Below, piece after piece: positions 34,064 through 49,083 of a stretch of 64,000 nucleotides of DNA (positions within the stretch are counted from its first letter, which is position 1; each line of letters starts with the position of its first letter). A program made the position numbers and the translations under genes. The notes under the pieces are model-generated. The model saw only the letters and a program-made list of their open reading frames with translations. It had not been told where the DNA came from and did no database searches. The stretch spans positions 124,001 through 188,000 of the forward strand of contig JAIWZP010000003.1 in the NCBI GenBank assembly GCA_025201375.1, given 5' to 3'. The DNA comes from Gongronella butleri (taxonomy: Eukaryota; Mucoromycota; Mucoromycetes; Mucorales; Cunninghamellaceae).

Positions 34064-35724
34064 TTACGCCTTTTGACGCATGTAGAAGCTGCATCCAATG
34101 GATAAGAGTGCCACACTCGTGAGCGCCATGGCGGCATTGGGCCAGGATGATGGCAGCGACGGCCAAGTAGCGCGCAACTTTCCTGTGTCGCGCTCCTTGG
34201 CCATATCATCAGCCATAGGCGCCGTCGACTCTTGATGATCAATGTCAATCAATGCGTTGCTCTCGGACAATCGCTGGATCTCGTCAAAGAGAGCAATGTT
34301 CAGCTTGAAGCACCAAATTGCTTCATCAACAATCGAAGCTATAGGCAAAAAAAAAAAAAAAAAAAAAAAAAAAAGATGAAAAAAGAATAAAAAAAGGTGA
34401 GCCTGGTGGTGTAATAGACAATGCTGCAACGGCTGTCATGTACTCTTGAGCGCCTCGGTCACGGGCACCTGGTCCAATTGCTCGCGATACAGGTTCTTGA
34501 ACTCGTTTAGCTTGCCAATGTTATTAAAATAGTAAAAAGCGACACCTTGCTGCGAGTCCCACGAGCTGTCGTCCTTGGACAGATGCAGGATGTGTTTTTT
34601 AAGGCGCTTGGCCAGGATCTGGCCGCCTAGATGGGGGGGGGAATAATGGCACAGATGAGACACCACATCTCTTTTGTTCTCTATGCAATTGTGGTCAAAA
34701 TCTTTTACCACTGAGGTCACCCAAATAGCGCGCATAGCTATGGGACACGAGCAGCGCAGGGTCGACGAGCGCAGCGTGCTCCATGGATTGCACATATTGC
34801 TTGACGGCCGGTGTCATGGTTGCAGGATCCGTGACACGCGGCAAGAGCTCCGCACCGTAAAAGAATTCCAGGTCCTCCAGCAGCGCATCCACACGATTCA
34901 GCTCGTCGGGGAAGAAAATCATCTCAATGGCAGGGTGCTGCTGGTGCTTCTCTAATAGCCCCTCCATGCACCTATTTTTTCAAAAAAAAGAGATTTTAGG
35001 TTTAATTCTCATTTTTTCGTCGTTTCCACTTACTTGTACACAAAGTAGAGCGACCGGATGTATTGGCCATATTCGCTCTTGTTGATGTCGCCTCGCAGGA
35101 ATCGCCTGATATGGAATAAACGGGTCAAACGGGCCGCTTCATCGCTTTGTTGCTTTTTTTTTTTTTTTTTTTACTTTGTAAAGACGCTCTTCTCGGCCAG
35201 CTCGTGCACCACTTTGGTGCCTTTGCGCATTGCTGTCGCCAATTGAGGATCATCGAGTAGTTGGCAGGCCTCCAGCTTGTTCGGATACGCTTCGGGCATG
35301 AATCGATCAAGCACCTTGCCTGAAAAAAAAAAACAAATGAGCTCATGTCGTCGCATTTTCTCACCTATCCCCCTCTGGCTCACCATTCAAGGAAATGCTG
35401 CGCTGAGTCTGCAGCGACAAGAGATCCTCAATGTCGTCCTTGGCCTTGTTGTCGATGGGGCAACCACCTAAAATGCCAAAAATAAAAAAATTGAGCCATT
35501 GCATGCTCCATCGCGGCAAAATCTTACCTGTTTGATATGTCGTGCTATCAGGGAAAAAAAATGAGCCATCGGCCTTTGTCTCTGGGGGAGGGGGTTTTTT
35601 ATGCATACCACTTGGCCATCTGCTCAGCCAGGTTCGTGTTGGCTTCCTCAACAGCTCGTGTGGGTGACGTGCCAAAGGGGCACGCATTCTCGTCGGCCGG
35701 CTTGGCAAATGGACAGGCACTCAT
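34064..35724 (-). CDS. HMX1: Heme oxygenase, tail-anchored, with N-terminal Cys-Pro motifs
   Basis: Eight exons: 35724-35609, 35544-35528 (17-nt microexon), 35467-35384, 35319-35175, 35105-35034, 34971-34709, 34626-34444, 34338-34064. Total 384 aa. It cleaves heme to biliverdin, CO and Fe2+ using O2 and NADPH-P450 reductase. The proximal heme ligand is predicted to be His111 in KVVHELAEK. The distal-helix signature YLGDLSGGQILAKRLKK and the RSLYFVY block are typical of the family. A C-terminal segment (ALTSVALLSIGCSFYM) is a tail anchor for the ER membrane, as in animal and yeast enzymes. Unusually, the N-terminus has three Cys-Pro motifs: ACPF at 3-6, ACPF at 14-17 and GCPI at 46-49. CPF motifs act as heme-regulatory sites in mammalian HO-2, but there they lie near the C-terminus. 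Regulation by heme here is inference. Confidence 0.93.
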
Positions 35725-35934
35725 GATTGAATGATAAAGAAAACGGAGGAAACGAGCGGAAAAGCAAAAAGAAGAAAAGAAAAAGAAGAAGAAGAAGAAG
35801 AAAAACACAAATTCACACCATCGGGTCCCCTATTTTCCAAAACTTATCAGATCCAGTCACATCGCAAATCTAAAAAATCTGATAAAAAGCGCCATCGCAT
35901 CCATGGATCCCGATTGGTCGGCGGACCTGGAACC

Positions 35935-38143
35935 CTACTTCTTTATGGAAATCATGTTTTTCATCATGTCAAAGGAATTGCCATCCGGCTGCAATTCGTA
36001 CACACGCCCTGTGCCCACGTCGAGTGCCACCAAGAAGCCGTGTTCCTTGGAAATCCCGCGCACTAGCACTTGTGCATGGTCATGCTCCGCCAAAGTGATC
36101 ACTTGGTTGCTATTTCGAGAAAAAGTCAGTTGCCTTTTTTTTTTTTCCTATGCCGCCGGGTCCCCTTTTTCATGCCCCACCCTTGTCTGGCCTTTTACCT
36201 GTGCAACCAATAGCGGTAATACTTGTCCAGGAACCAATGGTCCATGCCACGCGTGCAAAATGTCGCGTACAGCGCGTCAAACGCGGCGAGGATACCGGCC
36301 AGCGTATCCTCAAGCGTGAGCGACGCCAAACGAGGGTTGTGCGCGTGAATCACCTGGTTGAGCGACACAGTGGGGTCGCTGTTGCTGACATTGAGGCCAC
36401 AGCCCAAAATGGCGACAAGTTTGCTGTCGGGCCCTGTGGTCGTGTTCACCAGGATGCCGCCCACCTTGAACAATTGCCCTGCGTAGCGCACGTACACGTC
36501 ATTCGGCCACTTTAGGTGCAATGGCACGTCCTCGTACCCGGGCCGCGAACGTACACTGTCCACCACCGCCACCGCAAGCAAATATTGTAAAAACACCAGC
36601 GGCGGCTGACCATACCCGTGCCTCTGCAAAAGGCTGAATTGCAGCGCACCCGCCTGCGAAATCCACGAATTGCGCCCGCGTCCTACGCGTCAAAAAAAAA
36701 AAAAAAAGGGACCACAAAATGAGCCAAAGCCGCCTTTTTTTCATTTCATTTTTTTTTTTTTTACATCCTTTTGCTTGCACTTACCTTGTCCTGCTTGCTG
36801 GTGCGCCGCCACACACACGGTGCCATCCGGAAACAGACTTGTGAACGTGTAATTGCTGCGCGTAAAATTGAAAAAAAGAGGTGAGCGGCTATCCATCGTC
36901 CATGAAAAACAAGAAAAAAGAGAAATTACTCATGCAAGAGAGACTGCGTGCTGTCGACGACGGTGCTGCAGAGCAGCACGTTTCCCGAGGAGGCGGATGG
37001 TACGCATAATGCACGTCTTTGACCGTCCAACGCGGCAAAAAAAGCGGCCAAGTCGAACCACGGCTCGGTCTGCTCCTGTTGCGGTGGCACGAGATGGATC
37101 AGGGGCTTGTTGTCGCTGTCTTCGTTGTGCTTTGCGTCGTTTTGTTGGGGTATCGTGTCACCAAGGTAGAAATCGTGGTGCTTGCACGCGAGAATGCCAC
37201 GTGTCGGATCGATGGCCTCGTGCCATTGGCGCTCTAGCAACGGCCACGCGTCTACGGCTGTCTGCGCGTGGAATGCCAGGAAAAGCGGCTGGCGGGTATC
37301 GTTTTCTTCCTCGAGGTTTTCGAATTGATCTATTTTTCGTGTTTTTAGGCCAATTTGCTGGAAGATGGCGCGCAGCATGGCGTGGCGGTCCATGCGCGAG
37401 TCGATGAGGGCGCGGACAATGGCGGCGTACGTGGGTGAGTTGTGTGGCGGGCCGACGGGAGAGGATGCCGCGGTGAAATCGGCCATGTCGGCCGAATACT
37501 CGGGATGCACGCCCATGAGTACCGCATGCCCTTGGCCCACCGTGCAATGCACAATGGCTGCAGGGTGTGGCTCGTCGTCGCACGCGCCAGGATCCGCGTA
37601 ACGCGCAAGAACACGCACATTGTCGTGTTGCGCGTCTGCATGCACAAAATACCCGCCACCATTGTAATACACATCGACGCGCTCCTTTTTGAAATACGGC
37701 ATCTCGAGAAGAATTGGCACCGCGCGCGCCCCGCGCTCGCTGTTGTACACAAAGCCCGGGTAGATCGCACCGCGGCTGACCCCTGGAAAAAAGGCCAACT
37801 CGCGCGCCCCGCAGATTCGCATCACAGGGTCGTTCTTTTCAAATTCGATGCTGGACGACGCATAGTACGCGCCGGCACAGATACCAAGGTAGCGCCCGCC
37901 ATTGGCGACATACCGCCGCAGACGCTCGTTGGCAAGCCCATGCAGATCCTCGCAATAAGGCAGATCACGCCCGCCAGGCACAACCACCATGGCACACGCA
38001 TCTTCCCACGGCTCGCACCGCAAAACGCGCGCGTCCACACGGATAATGTCGTACGCATGCCCAAGCACCTCCTTCAAGCAAAGGTACGTCTGCCGCACCG
38101 CATTGGGCGCTGTCCCGCGATCTTGGTAAAGCAGCACATTCAT
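35935..38143 (-). CDS. BPL1: Biotin-protein ligase (holocarboxylase synthetase)
   Basis: Exons 38143-36930, 36855-36785, 36682-36199 and 36109-35935 give 647 aa, near the yeast length of 690. It activates biotin with ATP and attaches it to a lysine in carboxylases such as acetyl-CoA and pyruvate carboxylase. Residues 1-280 are the BPL_N glutamine-amidotransferase-like domain (YQDRGTAPNA, VVVPGGRDLPY, YLGICAGAYY with the nucleophile-position Cys, VHPEYSAD). The catalytic domain is C-terminal, with the biotinyl-AMP-binding GRGRNSW (429-435, joined across intron 2), KWPNDV (486-491) and the GGILVNT strand. The last exon is the SH3-like C-terminal domain. ATG 38143 is the first Met; upstream codons are low complexity. 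It lies 210 bp upstream of heme oxygenase, on the same strand. Confidence 0.95.
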
Positions 38144-38775
38144 TGAAAAGCAAAAAAATAAAGGGAAGAGAAGCAAAAAAAAAAGTGTGGGTCGGCGGAT
38201 ATTGAAATTTATGCAATAATGCCCCAGGGCAATTGACTGCGCACGCGTGGAAACAATTTCGCAGAAAAATGTTGGGCAGACGAGCCACATTTCTTGTCAT
38301 GCAAGCCGAATTCATCTCTCTCGCCGATGAAACATTCACACATGCAAAATGAGACACATTTACGTATCCTCTTTTGTTGAGTAAAAATGCAGGTAACTAT
38401 GAAATCGCGATGCACGCCAGCACGCGGCTATTTCCTTTGCCAATCTGCCCTTTTTTTTGTATCAAAAGTATCATATCATGCCTCACGCAGCATGTGATTT
38501 ATGATACTACAGCGCTTTTGATTGAACCATGGTGCTCAATGCGCCAAAATCACCACCAAAAAAAGATTATCATTTCAATTGAAGAAGAGCAGCGACCGAA
38601 ATACAGTGATACATGTGCTTTATTGTCGTTAAAAAAGGTACAAAGAGTAGGGTGGAATCAAAGATGTATAATAAAATAGCAAAAGGAGCGGGGAAACATA
38701 GGTGGTGGACGGGGTGAGAAGAAAGAGAGGGGTGGGTATGACGCGTAAAAAAAAAGAGGCATAATAGAAACTCAT
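38144..38775. other. Intergenic between MGM1 and BPL1
   Basis: AT-rich with no gene seen. TATCATA-type words occur near 38468-38505, the same words found beside the repeats at 10127 and 63505. Confidence 0.4.
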
Positions 38776-41700
38776 CTAAACAGGCTTGCGTTCTTGTCTA
38801 TCAGCCTGACGTTTGACCAAGTAGTTGAGCTTGTCCATGACCTCCTCCAGCTTGGTCTTGCGCTCCATCAGGGTGAGGTGCTTGGCGATGGACGGGTTTT
38901 CCTTGGCCAGCGCGAGGATCTGCTGACGATTCATCTGGTAGACGAGACGATCGTCCACCTCGCGCGGGAATTGGAAAAAGAATTCGTTCAACAGCTCCAC
39001 TTGGATGAACATGACCGCCTAAATGTATAATAAAATGAGTCGCCGTGCGCCTTTTTTTTTTTTCCATTAAACATACCGTGTAGGTGAGTTTCTCAGCAAT
39101 GACATTCAAAAACGCTTCAGGACAATATTGCTTGTTGTCAGCAGACTTGCATTGACGGCTCTTGAGGGCGGCAAGGCGATACTTGAGAATCATGGCGCGG
39201 TCGCGCAAGAAGAGGGCTTCCTTTGCCTTTTCGATGAGTCTGGGATTGTAGTAGGGTCGGACAGCCTCCTCATCGTCGTCGTCGAGGATAATGTACTCCT
39301 CGGATGAGCCATTGCCATCCTTGGCAAGCTGTTGCAGACGCTCTTGGCGGCGCGTGTCCTCGCGGTCCGCGTCAAGCACGTGTCGGATCGCAGCCTTGAG
39401 CTTCGACTTGCCCACGCTGTTCTTGATGCTGTTTGCCATCTGGTCACACATCGCAAGCTCCTTTTCCAGCAGCAAAATCGATCGCTTCACGCCATCTGCC
39501 CATTCAGAGTCTGTCACCTCGACCTGGAAATGTAAAAAAAAAAAAAAAAATAGTAATAATTAAAAAACGCGTCAGATCAAACGCATCGCATCGCATCGCG
39601 TCTTTTCTTTTTTTTTTTTTTTTTTTACCTCATATTTGTAGGGCTTGATGGTGTTTTCAACTTGATCGCTCGTGGTGAGGAATTTGGTGCGCAAAAGCTC
39701 GCTTGTAAAGTTCATGACCTGGTTTTGGGTGTCTGGGTGGTGCTGCAGCTGCTCGGCATGTGCAAGGCGCTCCATGTTGTTCATGAGGACGTCGACGACG
39801 AGCTGTGTGGTCATGCGGCCGATGCCGCTCTTGGTGAGTGCGGCGGCGGCAAGGTCGACCTTGTAGAGCCAGTAAAAATCGTCGGGCGAGGCCTTGTTGA
39901 GGTCGGCGATCTTGGGGTCCGACCAGTATTGCTCCGCACAAATGTCGAGCACGCGCTGCTCAAGCATGGTGCGGACCTCGTGTCGAACTTGCGGCTTGCC
40001 GAATTGGCTGGCGAAATCCTTGAAATTGTGCTTGAGGGCGTCCATTGTCTCTGCAACGTACGACTCGGCCGTGACACGACGGTCATTGTATTGCACCTTG
40101 AATTGATAGCGCGCCTCTTCGAGCTCCAGTTGCACGGCATCGACAATGCTATACAGTGATCGACCCATGCTCTGCTCGAGCACATGCATCAGCTTTTGTC
40201 GCAAGGTGCCCGTGCCAACGTGGATGTCGCGCTGGTTGTAGACGAGATGCTGCTGGAAGAAATCGTGCTCGTACTTGATCAATTGCGTCGATGATGACGC
40301 CGATGCCTTTGAGCGACACACAACACCAATGTAGCCGAGATGCAGCGGGTAGTCGCTATTGCGCAAGATGTTGACGCCCACCTCGGGCGGCACGAGATCC
40401 ATCTTGGTGATGACACCAATAGTGCGCAAGCCCAGCGGGTCGTGCTTGCGGCTGGTGCGCAGCGCAGGCGAATTGGCCAGATCGACATTGGCGGCGCACA
40501 CGGCCAGGATGATGTTGGGCTCGCGGATATACTTGTCGCACAATTCCTCAATCTTGTGCTTGAGCATCTCGGGCTGGTTGCGGTTCGAGATTTGAATGTA
40601 TCCAGGCAAATCAATCAGCGTCAAATCAGGCACGTTGGCAGAATAAATCTTGAGCTCGATCGGCTCGTCCGACACGCACTCCGACTCGGGCACCGCCATA
40701 TTCAGGTCCACAAGCGTCTTTTGAACCTTTTTAAAGTCGTGGATCTTGCCAAGGCCCAATTGAGGGAACTCGCCATAGTCTTCGTCGTCGCCAGGCGTGT
40801 GCACCAAGGTCAGCTCAATCGGACGCCGCGTCACCATGTTGTCGCCTCTGTAGTTTGCAAAAGAAAAAAAAATAGGCTTGTCAGAAGTTGTTTTTTTTTT
40901 TCTCTCCTGTTTCTCTTTTTTTTTTTTTTGAATTACTTTGGAAGGAATTCGTGACCGACGATGGCCTCAAGGACCGAACTCTTGCCCGAGCTCTGTGACC
41001 CGACGACCACAATGCTGGGTAGCTTGAGTGTCTCGTTGTGGTCGATAGAAAGAAGGATGCTGCGGATCTCAATGAGCTTTTTGGTGAGCAGCATCAATTG
41101 CTCGTCATTGGTGGGGATCGTGTGAGCACCGGCGCTCTTCTTTTTCTTCTTTTTGGGCTTTTCCTCTTCGTCCTCAGTGAGCGTGACGGCCACGGCGGCA
41201 GCGGCAGCGGCAGCGGCAGCCCCAGGGCCTTGGTCGCCGCCATTGTTGTTGCCATTCTCGTTTTTATTGCCATTGTCGGCCTTGTGCTGCTCGCTGATGG
41301 TGTGTGATGTCGCGTGCTCCTCTCCAGTGGAATTGAACGATGCGAGAAGGTTCTTGATGGCGTCCGGCACGCGCAAATGAATCTCCGGAATCGACACGTC
41401 CAGATCATCTGCTTCCTTTTGAACGAGTCGCAGGAACCGCTGCGCTTCTGCCACGCCTTCCGTGAAGATGGACGTGCCAAAATCAGTCCATTCTGCGAAA
41501 AAAATAAAAAACGCGAGTCAGGATGAGTGACTTTTCATCGATTTGTAAAAAAAAAAAAAAATGATATGTACCATTGATCTTGCTGTTGGCGACGGTGACA
41601 CCAGCGACTGTTGTGCCGGCAATGAGGGCAGGCACGCGCAGAGCGTGCATGGTGAGGCGTGGGATGCTGGAAAAGCCAATGAAGCGGATTTGATGATTAA

Positions 41701-41929
41701 GCGCGAGTGCTGGCGCTGGTGCATAAGAGAATGAGCGAGTACGTGCATTGGCGTCAAGCAGCGACGGGATGCGGCCGTACAGGGGCTGCTGCTGGTGTTG
41801 TTGCTGGCCCGGGACGCTGCGTCCTAGGCGCGACGTCGACAACGCCTGCCGCAAAGGTTGCTGTGATGCGACACGCAGCGACGCGACACTGCGCGACCGT
41901 AGAGGTGCCCTGACTAAGTAACTTATCAT
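38776..41929 (-). CDS. MGM1: Mitochondrial dynamin-like GTPase (Mgm1/OPA1)
   Basis: Exons 41929-41572, 41492-40937, 40847-39629, 39523-39077 and 39018-38776 give 940 aa (yeast Mgm1 is about 900). It drives inner-membrane fusion and crista shape. The N-terminus is an Arg/Ser-rich mitochondrial presequence, followed near residue 95-115 by a hydrophobic stretch ([16 protein letters not shown]) that fits the inner-membrane anchor. An Ala-rich and [15 protein letters not shown] linker leads to the GTPase domain: P-loop GSQSSGKSS at about 283, switch I NMVTRRP at about 308, DLPG at 384-387 and TKMD at 452-455. Middle and GED-like helical regions follow. The phrase [12 protein letters not shown] just before the linker is a Mgm1 hallmark. 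The gene is divergent from PRP43 across 403 bp. Confidence 0.95.
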
Positions 41930-42332
41930 GGATGAAAGCACAGAAAAAAAAAAAAAAAAAAAAAGGACGAGCAAAAAGAAGAAGAAGAAAAAAAATTGAC
42001 CAAAAGAGCTGAGTTTCGTTTTTATACTTGTTTTGCCAGGGCACACTGCCTGGCACATGGAAATGGCTGTTTTTCATTCATTTAGCAAGCTCTTTTCAAT
42101 GCAATTGAGTGCATAGATCCTTTCTCAGCTCGTTCCATTTGCCACGTAGCCATTTTCAAAGCAATTGAATCCCTTTGAGCAACGGCAATGGGCATTTTCA
42201 GGTTTTTTTTTGCAGTGATGCCGCAAGCGGCGGACTTTAAACAAAAGGACAACTTTGCCACCGACATTTTTTTTTTCCTGCCGTGTCTTTCTTTCTCTTT
42301 TTCACTTTTTTTCTTCCCTGTTTTTTGATCCA
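41930..42332. promoter_or_regulatory. Bidirectional promoter region, MGM1 / PRP43
   Basis: The 403 bp between the start codons of divergent MGM1 (-) and PRP43 (+). A 21-nt A run lies on the MGM1 side. A short phrase (CAATTGA.T near CTCAG) occurs twice around 42100-42180. No factor site is certain. Confidence 0.5.
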
Positions 42333-44863
<2,531 letters not shown>

Positions 44864-45191
44864 GCTTTTTTTTTTTTTGTTCCATCCACCCCCCCTTTTT
44901 TTCTCCATCATTTTGCCCCTCTTTTTATCTTGTTTTAGACCTTTCATTTGCATTTTTTTTTTTAAAAAAAAACAACAAAAAATATAAAAAAAAAAACAGT
45001 GTCACGCGTCTTTTCTCCATCTTTTTGTTGCAAACTTTCTTTTTTTCATTTGGCCGTGTGGTACAGGCATTGCTTCGGAGCCTGAAATTTGGCATGTCCA
45101 CGGGAAAAAAAGTAGCAAGCTCAAAAGGGCGTTCTCCCCTTTTTTTCTTCTTTTTGTTTCTCTTCTTTGTTTTTCATCTCTTTTTCACACA
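44864..45191. other. Short intergenic between PRP43 and Rho GDI
   Basis: About 330 bp, mostly T-rich then A-rich (44870-44997). It holds the PRP43 3' end and the Rho GDI promoter. An ACGCGT motif lies at 45004. Confidence 0.45.
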
Positions 45192-46435
45192 ATGTCTCAG
45201 CCCCACAACGACGACGACCTTGCCCCCACCCAGACTGCCGGCTACACGCCCGGTATGAAGAAGTCTCTTGCCGAGTACAACCAATTGGACGCGCAGGATG
45301 AGTCCTTGCGCAAGTGGAAGGAGTCCCTTGGTTTGGCCGCTGACGCTGGTAAGACACTTTTGGCCGTACCAACCGCTTTTTGTTCACTTCTTTTCTCTTT
45401 GACGTGTTCTTAGCCCCCGCTGGTCCTGCGGACGACCCTCGCCGCGTAAGATGAAAAGCAAAGAAAAAAAAAAGAGACCGAGGGGGCGTGAGAGACGACG
45501 CGACAAGGAAAAAAAAGGAACACACGTCCTCGGGTTCCCCCCGTCCTCCTTTTTCCCCCTGTCCTTCCAGACCCCCCTTGATTTTCCCCACCCCGTCTCT
45601 TGTCGCTGACTTTTATTTTCCCCTTTTACAGGTTGTTGTTGAGCAAATTGCTTTGGAAGTGGCGGGTCGCCCAGACGTCGTGGTTGATTTGTCCACTCCT
45701 GGTATGGCCCCCCATAAAAAAAAAGACACAAGTGTGGACACATGCCATTTTTGGATGAATCTCCACCCTGAGCAATCGGCCTCGCGCGTGTTCCAGCGGC
45801 CAAAACAAGCGTGCCAAGCGTCAAATCACTCATTTTTCTTTCTTTTTCGCTTTTAGCCGCCTTGGAGTCTGCCAAGAAGAGCCCCTTCATCATCAAGGAA
45901 GGCGTCGAGTACCGCATGAAGGTCAAGTTCAGGTAATAAAGCAACCAAATCGATGGCCGCTTGGCTTGTTAAGGATGTGGCTCTTTGTGTCACCTTTCTG
46001 TCTGCTGTAAATGAACCTGCACTCACTTTTTTGTTTTATTTTTAGAGTCCAACATGATGTTGTCTCGGGCCTCAAGTACCTGCAGGTCGTCAAGCGCGGC
46101 GGTATCCGCGGTAAGACCATCACAAAACGAAAAAAAAAATGACGCATCGCACTAAAACCTCGATTTTCCTATAGTTGACAAGGTCGAGGAGATGATCGGC
46201 AGCTACGGTCCTCAAGGCACCGCCTATGAGAAGAAGTTCCAATTGGAGGAGGCGCCCTCGGGCATGCTTGCTCGTGGCCACTATGAGGCCAAGGTACGAA
46301 AAAAAAAAAAAAATGACGCGTCACGCTCATTTTCTCATCTTTTGATCTTGTTTTCCGCAGAGCAAATTCATCGACGACGACAACGTCACGCACATGGAAT
46401 GGGCCTGGTCATTTGACATCAAGAAGGACTGGTGA
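45192..46435 (+). CDS. RDI1: Rho GDP-dissociation inhibitor
   Basis: Seven exons: 45192-45348, 45414-45445, 45632-45701, 45857-45932, 46046-46110, 46175-46293, 46361-46435. Total 197 aa, the usual RhoGDI size. It extracts prenylated Rho/Rac/Cdc42 from membranes and holds them in the cytosol. The regulatory arm holds PGMKKSLAEYNQLDAQDESLRKWKESLG; the isoprene-binding immunoglobulin-like sandwich follows (KEGVEYRMKVKFRVQHDVVSGLKYLQVVKRGG, MIGSYGPQ, EEAPSGMLARGHYEAKSKFIDDD) and the end is HMEWAWSFDIKKDW. All of these are family signatures. Exon 2 is only 32 nt. Confidence 0.95.
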
Positions 46436-48593
46436 ACTACGCCATGGAAAAAAAATTACCTCGAAATAAATTATTGTTCTTTACCAATGTCTGTTTGAGC
46501 GGTCGTCATGGGATAATGGTTCAGCCATCGGAACGATCCGAACTTTGGCAGGCGTCAGAGTAAGGTAAAAGAGGCAATCAGGAAAAGAGAGGCGAGGTAT
46601 TCCCTTTAAAGCCGTATTTTGACACAATTGATCGTCAATTTCCCGTCCAAATTGTGCAATTGCGAGCCTTGAAATAGCTAGCATCACACGGAGAACCAGT
46701 GCTCCATTTTGTTCGCGCTGTCAATCAAGCTCATTTCGTAGGCCATTGGCAGCGAATCGCATCGACGGCTAAATTATGTTAGAAATGCCATAAATGCGGC
46801 TTCTCTGCGCAGTTTCGCTTCACTTTATCATATTTAGCGATGGTCTACTTTTCATAGATAATTTGCTTGGCAATGAGATGTTAATGCGCACCACAAAATC
46901 AAAAAATGAGCAAACTCACTGCGACCGCTCGGTCCTTATATCACGGGTCACCTCCTGCAGCTGCGTAGCTGAGATCCTGACCGGCTTGCCGGATCGTGAG
47001 TATCGGCATTTTTGTATCACGCTATAGAAATGAACGAGAAATGCAATATGGACTTTATGCGCGCTAAAACGCGCGTCATATCTACTAAAAGCGCGTCGAA
47101 AAGCGCGTTGGGCGTGCCAGCCATGTCAAAGACGCGTCAGGGAGGCCAACATGAGCACCAAACGCGTCGCAAAGTCTTCGATATGGCCAGCAACTAATAA
47201 AAACCACAAAATCACCATTTGCTCGACAGTCCTTTGGTCAAACCCAACCTCGACTACATGGTATTGAAAAGTACTCGGCTAAACCAAGAGAAAATCATTT
47301 GCGGTAAGATGGCTGCGGAACAAGTCAAACAAATATTGGACAAAAGATCAATGTCATGCACATCAAATTGAGATTGCTCACGCTAAAGAGATCCGTTCTC
47401 GGTCAAATTTGGATCAGACGCTGATCGATCACCTTACCAACACATTCACAATATGCAGAAATGCCCACGCTCTCAAACAACGCCACAAGCCAGACCAACG
47501 GATGCGTGAATCGCGAGGAAATGAAAATGATCAAATTTCGCGATTTCCCTCAGGGGTACGATGGGACCTTCCGAACGCCAATCTCCCCTAACAAGTATCC
47601 CATGATGGAATTCAAGCCATTTCCGTCGAAAATGAATAAAGAAGGGGGTCAATCTGGCGGGTGTTAAGCGGGACGCGCTTGTTTTTGGTTGTCGTTTTTT
47701 TTCAAATTGCTCGTACACGATGGGAATGTGTCGCTTGGCCTACAACTTAGCACCCATGCGCAGAAAATCACCCAGCGCGCTGACATATTGGTGGTGGTTC
47801 GCGCGACTTGCTATGACTTCGCGAATTAAAATGCGACCGCGTCGGGACCGCATTTTAGCCATTTCAAGACGCGTCGAAAATCGCGCGAGAGCCAAGGGTG
47901 GTGTACCCCGAGCTGATCGATTTTGTGCACGATCACCATGATGTCCCGATGGACGCGTCGGAATGATTCGATCATGTCTTCCCAGCAAGTGCGACGCGCT
48001 CAAAGTTAAACTTTTAAATACTGTACCCATTAGACTGGAACGAGTCTGCCTACTTTAATTTGCACCCCATTGTTGCGTTGGACTATAATTTAGCAAGTGA
48101 CTACATGAGATTGTTTTCCTACAGCTGGTTTTTGCTTTTTTACTAAAAGAATCAAAATAAATGGCACCGATCAGTCCCTCGATGGATTTCAGTCGAGCCT
48201 TGGGTGTCGAGAAAAGTCTGGTTTTCCACGGCAATGAAGTTGCACTGACAAGGTTCTTTTTTTTCTTTTACGTTGGACAAGATTTGTGCCACAAGTCTGC
48301 TGTAAGACCAAAAAAAAAAGTCTGGAGCAGCGTGATATTATTGCTCAGCTCGACTGCATCGGTTCAATTTTTCCCTTTCCAAAGATTTTAGAATTCGACT
48401 GTCACGCCCATGCTTAAAAAAGGAGACACAGCCCTGTAACTTGCATGATCGTATTTGTTATGTAATTTTCTGTGCCACCAAGCAGCTGTGAGTCCAAATA
48501 CTATTGTCAATCCCCGGATTTTAGACATTGGTGCGTAGCCGGGACAGCGGGGTATCAAAAACGTACAGCTGTTACACGGGTCTTTGTCTCCAT
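46436..48593. repeat. AT-rich island with decayed repeats (family B and ACGCGT clusters)
   Basis: No supported gene. The segment 47055-47165 is dense in GCGCGT/GACGCGTC words and shares the 18-mer AAAAGCGCGTCGAAAAGC with 50454-50471, followed in both by GACGCGTCA(A/G)GGG. A related cluster lies at 47835-47995. Short open frames (for example the minus strand at 46481-46687) show nothing recognisable. Confidence 0.5.
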
Positions 48594-48601
48594 TATAAAA
48601 G
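48594..48601 (+). promoter_or_regulatory. TATA box of the small secreted protein gene
   Basis: TATAAAAG sits 61 bp upstream of ATG 48662, at the spacing expected for a core promoter with a short leader. Confidence 0.55.
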
Positions 48602-48661
48602 AAGACTCCTTGGAAGAGTCTGATTTGATTATAATTCTTTTTCAATCGGATTTTGCATATC

Positions 48662-49083
48662 ATGATGTTGATGAAGACCCTTGTGTATCTTGCCTGTGCA
48701 TCCAGCGTGTACGGCTACATGTATTCTGGCGTTGAAGTTTGCACTGGCAACACGCCCCAAGATCAATGCAGCTCGCGCATGCCTTATACCGAAGCCAGAT
48801 TGTGCGTCTGCGTCAAAGGCACAAGAACCTATTCCATCAGAAACAATGACAGTGGCAACGTGAAGATTTTCTCCACGACCGACTGCACTGGAAATTATGG
48901 AACCATTGCAGAGGGCTCAGAGGTCATCAACGCACAATGGGTGAACAGTGTCTCGTAATTCAATCAAACAAAGTGCAAATACAAAAATTGACAAAGATTC
49001 TAATCAAATTCAAACATAGGTACGGTGCTTCTGGTTCATCCACCTTTGTCAAAAACTCTTGCTCCGCGAACTGGGCCCTTTAG
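48662..49083 (+). CDS. Small cysteine-rich secreted protein
   Basis: Exons 48662-48954 and 49020-49083 give 118 aa. The 65-nt intron starts GTAATT inside what would otherwise be the stop codon and ends CATAG. Splicing restores the frame and adds a 20-residue tail with one more Cys (KNSCSANWAL). A signal peptide covers about residues 1-18 (MMLMKTLVYLACASSVYG). The mature part of about 100 residues has six cysteines, consistent with three disulfides. The segment FSTTDCTGNYGTIAEGS followed by NAQWVNSVSYG resembles a Greek-key, beta/gamma-crystallin-like repeat seen in small fungal secreted proteins; that resemblance is from memory. It stands alone in an AT-rich repeat island, a setting typical of fast-evolving secreted proteins. 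Function unknown. Confidence 0.68.

Noticed and set aside
37442..38146. 234-codon plus-strand frame
   Set aside because: Antisense shadow of the BPL1 N-terminal domain.
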